DNA from: an uncultured Dehalococcoidia bacterium
GTDB taxonomy: Bacteria > Chloroflexota > Dehalococcoidia > Lucifugimonadales > GCA-2712585
Length of the DNA: 7,348 nucleotides
NCBI GenBank assembly: GCA_913052045.1
Contig: CAJXDJ010000040.1
Span: 1-7,348 of the forward strand
Reading direction: 5' to 3'
The notes beneath the pieces are model-generated. The model was not told the DNA's origin, searched no databases, and was given only the letters and a program-made list of their open reading frames with translations. Shown piece by piece: positions 5,806 to 7,348 of this stretch (the first letter of the stretch is position 1; each line of letters begins with the position of its first letter). Both the position numbers and the translations under genes were made by a program.

Positions 5806-6754
5806 GGTAAAACGATACGATTCTGGTAATGGCTGCGAGGCTTCAGAACAATCCTATACTATTGAAATTAACGAACAGGATACATTGCTTGACGCACTTG
5901 TGCAGATTAGAGATGAGAATGATCCTAGTTTGGGTTTTAGGGGCAGCTGCCGTTCGGGTTTTTGTGGCGATTGTACGATGACGGTTCATGGTAAGGGAGC
6001 TATAACCTGTCGGACAAAGGTCGGAAAGGCAGCAAAAAAATCCGAAGATGGGGTCATATCAATCGCCCCAATAAAAATGGCCAAAGTACTCAAAGACCTT
6101 ATTTATGACGATCAACACTTCCATTGGGACAAAATTAAAGCCACACAACCATGGGTAGATGTTGATACCAGCATTAGTGAGGATGATCACGTTATGTCTA
6201 ATGAACGTGTGAAGGAATTAAGATTAGCAATGAGTTGCACTCAATGTGGCCTTTGCGATCAAGGGTGTGTTGTTTTAGCTATAGATAAGACCTATTTGGG
6301 GCCGGGTGCCTTAACCAAAGCTTTTCGTACGGTACATGACCCAAGAGATACGAGGTATAGGGAGCGACTGGATCTTTTAAGCCAGAAACGCGGCATGTGG
6401 GACTGTGCGCATTGTTTCGAGGCCAGTGAACACTGCCCAAAGGGGATTGAGCCTACAGATCGCATTTTCGATCTGCATGACAAAGTGATTAAGGAAGATT
6501 TGGGTGTGGGAGGAGCCAAGAGACATTACAAGAGTTTTGCTGCATCGGTTAGGGCCCATGGTTGGTTGGATGAGGCTAGACTTGCGATAGAGTCGGAAGG
6601 AATAGGGAATGTAAAAGGTATTTTTAAATTGATTCCTCTTGCCGTCAAGGCTGCACTTAGGGGTAAGAGACCGATGCCATACTTCCTTCATAAGAAGAGG
6701 CCTGGATACAAGAAAATCCGAAGTATTTTTGAGAAGTGGGAGGTAAAAAGATAA
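5789..6754 (+). CDS. sdhB: SdhB/FrdB-family iron-sulfur subunit, long form
   Basis: A 321-residue electron-transfer subunit linking the flavoprotein to the third subunit. The N-terminal 2Fe-2S ferredoxin domain (about 1-105) has ligands Cys54, Cys59, Cys62 and Cys74 in the standard C-x4-C-x2-C-x11-C pattern. The helical ferredoxin domain has Cys150, Cys153, Cys156 and Cys160 (C-x2-C-x2-C-x3-C, followed by Val and not the usual Pro) and a second group CAHC...HCP with Cys206, Cys209 and Cys216. In E. coli FrdB the second group is C-x5-C-x3-CP; here the middle cysteine position is filled (209) and the third is Ala212. YLGPGAL and DPRD (169-187) are conserved. About 100 residues follow the last cysteine, making it longer than the usual ~240; this is reminiscent of the SdhB of type E enzymes and of HdrC-like proteins. 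It overlaps the flavoprotein gene by 17 bp and the next gene by 1 bp. Confidence 0.9.
   Translation: MEVTLKVKRYDSGNGCEASEQSYTIEINEQDTLLDALVQIRDENDPSLGFRGSCRSGFCGDCTMTVHGKGAITCRTKVGKAAKKSEDGVISIAPIKMAKVLKDLIYDDQHFHWDKIKATQPWVDVDTSISEDDHVMSNERVKELRLAMSCTQCGLCDQGCVVLAIDKTYLGPGALTKAFRTVHDPRDTRYRERLDLLSQKRGMWDCAHCFEASEHCPKGIEPTDRIFDLHDKVIKEDLGVGGAKRHYKSFAASVRAHGWLDEARLAIESEGIGNVKGIFKLIPLAVKAALRGKRPMPYFLHKKRPGYKKIRSIFEKWEVKR
6738..6743 (+). promoter_or_regulatory. Ribosome binding site and TAATG coupling junction of the CCG-domain gene
   Basis: GGGAGG at 6738-6743 lies 10 nt before ATG at 6754. The stop codon of the preceding gene and this start share one base in TAATG (6752-6756), a typical arrangement for coupled translation of subunits made in fixed ratio. 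Confidence 0.7.
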
Positions 6755-7348
6755 TGAAATATGCGTTTTATCCAGGATGTGTCTCCAAAGGCGGGACACC
6801 TGAACTATATGAGGCCACTGTAAAAGTAGCAGAGAAACTAGAGTTTGAGCTGGAAGAGATGAAGGATGTAGGTTGTACTGGAGCGGGTGTTCTTAGTCGA
6901 GAGATTTCAGATCCAATAAATGCTCGAACCTTTGCTAAAGCAGAGATGAGCAATTTGCCAATTATGACTATTTGCAGCACATGTCAGGGGGTTATGACAC
7001 AAGCTCAGCATCGTCTAAAGGATGAAGAGTATAGGAATCATATCAACTCTGAATTTCTTTCAGATGAAGGTTTGGAATATAAGGGGACAGTAGAAATCAG
7101 ACATATGTTATGGGCCGTTGTCGAAGATTTTGGTCTAGATAGGCTTAAGAATATTGTAGTGAGATCTTTAGAAGGATTGCCAGTTGCCCACTTTTATGGT
7201 TGCTATTTGAAACGACCTCCAGAACTGATGGTACCACCGGAATTCAAAAAGACTAGGAAAACTGCTTTAGAAGATGTTATAGAGGCCCTCGGAGGCAAGG
7301 TCGTAAAAAGCTCTGGAAGAGGAAAATGTTGTGGGTTTCCTATCTTGA
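6754..7348 (+). CDS. CCG-domain (HdrB/SdhE-like) subunit, 3' end outside window
   Basis: The first 198 residues of a cysteine-rich CCG-domain protein, the family of heterodisulfide reductase subunit B and of the third (E) subunit of type E succinate:quinone reductases and thiol:fumarate-reductase-like enzymes. CCG domains bind non-cubane iron-sulfur clusters or zinc. The first CCG motif shows Cys9, Cys41, Cys74 and Cys77 (CSTC), but the residue after Cys41 is Thr42, so the CC pair is incomplete. The second motif begins with Cys150 and has an intact CC-Gly at 192-194 (GKCCGFP); its final C-x2-C would lie beyond the window. Full-length relatives have about 290-300 residues. It has no transmembrane segment in the visible part and is coupled to the iron-sulfur gene by TAATG. 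It probably passes electrons to or from a quinone, thiol or disulfide partner; which one cannot be told from sequence. A GlpC- or LutA/LldE-like CCG protein is less likely given the neighbours. Confidence 0.88.
   Translation, partial: MKYAFYPGCVSKGGTPELYEATVKVAEKLEFELEEMKDVGCTGAGVLSREISDPINARTFAKAEMSNLPIMTICSTCQGVMTQAQHRLKDEEYRNHINSEFLSDEGLEYKGTVEIRHMLWAVVEDFGLDRLKNIVVRSLEGLPVAHFYGCYLKRPPELMVPPEFKKTRKTALEDVIEALGGKVVKSSGRGKCCGFPIL

Noticed and set aside
6377..6980. Two overlapping antisense open frames (6377-6799 and 6768-6980) across the iron-sulfur/CCG gene junction.
   Set aside because: They are opposite real, motif-bearing genes and show no domain or ribosome binding site.

Overview
This 7.3 kb window is a densely coded piece of a bacterial chromosome with no mobile element, RNA gene or CRISPR array that I can see. 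Codon choice leans to AGG/AGA arginine and TTG/GTG starts. A two-gene (split) transketolase, a ybeY-dnaX-ybaB cluster and an SdhA/SdhB/CCG-domain oxidoreductase operon together suggest an environmental bacterium. Chloroflexota (Dehalococcoidia/SAR202-like) is my best guess, but this is inference from gene content and not something the sequence proves.

Layout. (1) Positions 1-1422, plus strand: the end of a transketolase N-terminal subunit gene (cut by the window edge) and the complete C-terminal subunit gene 7 nt downstream. Together they form one thiamine-diphosphate enzyme of the non-oxidative pentose phosphate pathway. (2) Positions 1454-3935, minus strand, convergent with the first block across a 31-nt gap: ybeY, dnaX and ybaB, read in that order. 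This is a housekeeping cluster for rRNA maturation, the replication clamp loader and a nucleoid protein. dnaX and ybaB overlap by 8 bp. (3) Positions 3936-4119: the divergent control region, with a near-consensus promoter (TTGACA, 18 nt, TAGAAT) firing toward block 4 and embedded in a perfect 7-bp inverted repeat. (4) Positions 4120-7348, plus strand: a flavoprotein, an iron-sulfur protein and a CCG-domain (HdrB/SdhE-like) subunit, translationally coupled by a 17-bp overlap and a TAATG junction. The last gene is cut by the window edge.

The third block resembles a 'type E' succinate:quinone reductase / thiol:fumarate-reductase-like complex. Electrons would pass between FAD in the A subunit, three iron-sulfur clusters in B and CCG-type clusters in the third subunit, with no SdhC/D membrane anchors in view. 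It is the most interesting part of the window, because all three subunits depart from their family motifs at key positions. The A subunit has Ala where SdhA/FrdA carry the substrate-binding His of the HPT motif. The B subunit has its third-cluster cysteines in an unusual arrangement. The CCG subunit has Thr in place of one cysteine of the first CCG motif. The substrate therefore should not be assumed to be succinate/fumarate. Other points worth checking are a DnaX zinc module with one cysteine replaced by Tyr, an A7 slippage-prone run in dnaX located where a short gamma form would end, and a displaced active-site His in the transketolase C subunit. I found no clear sign of a wholly new system; the rest is ordinary housekeeping sequence.
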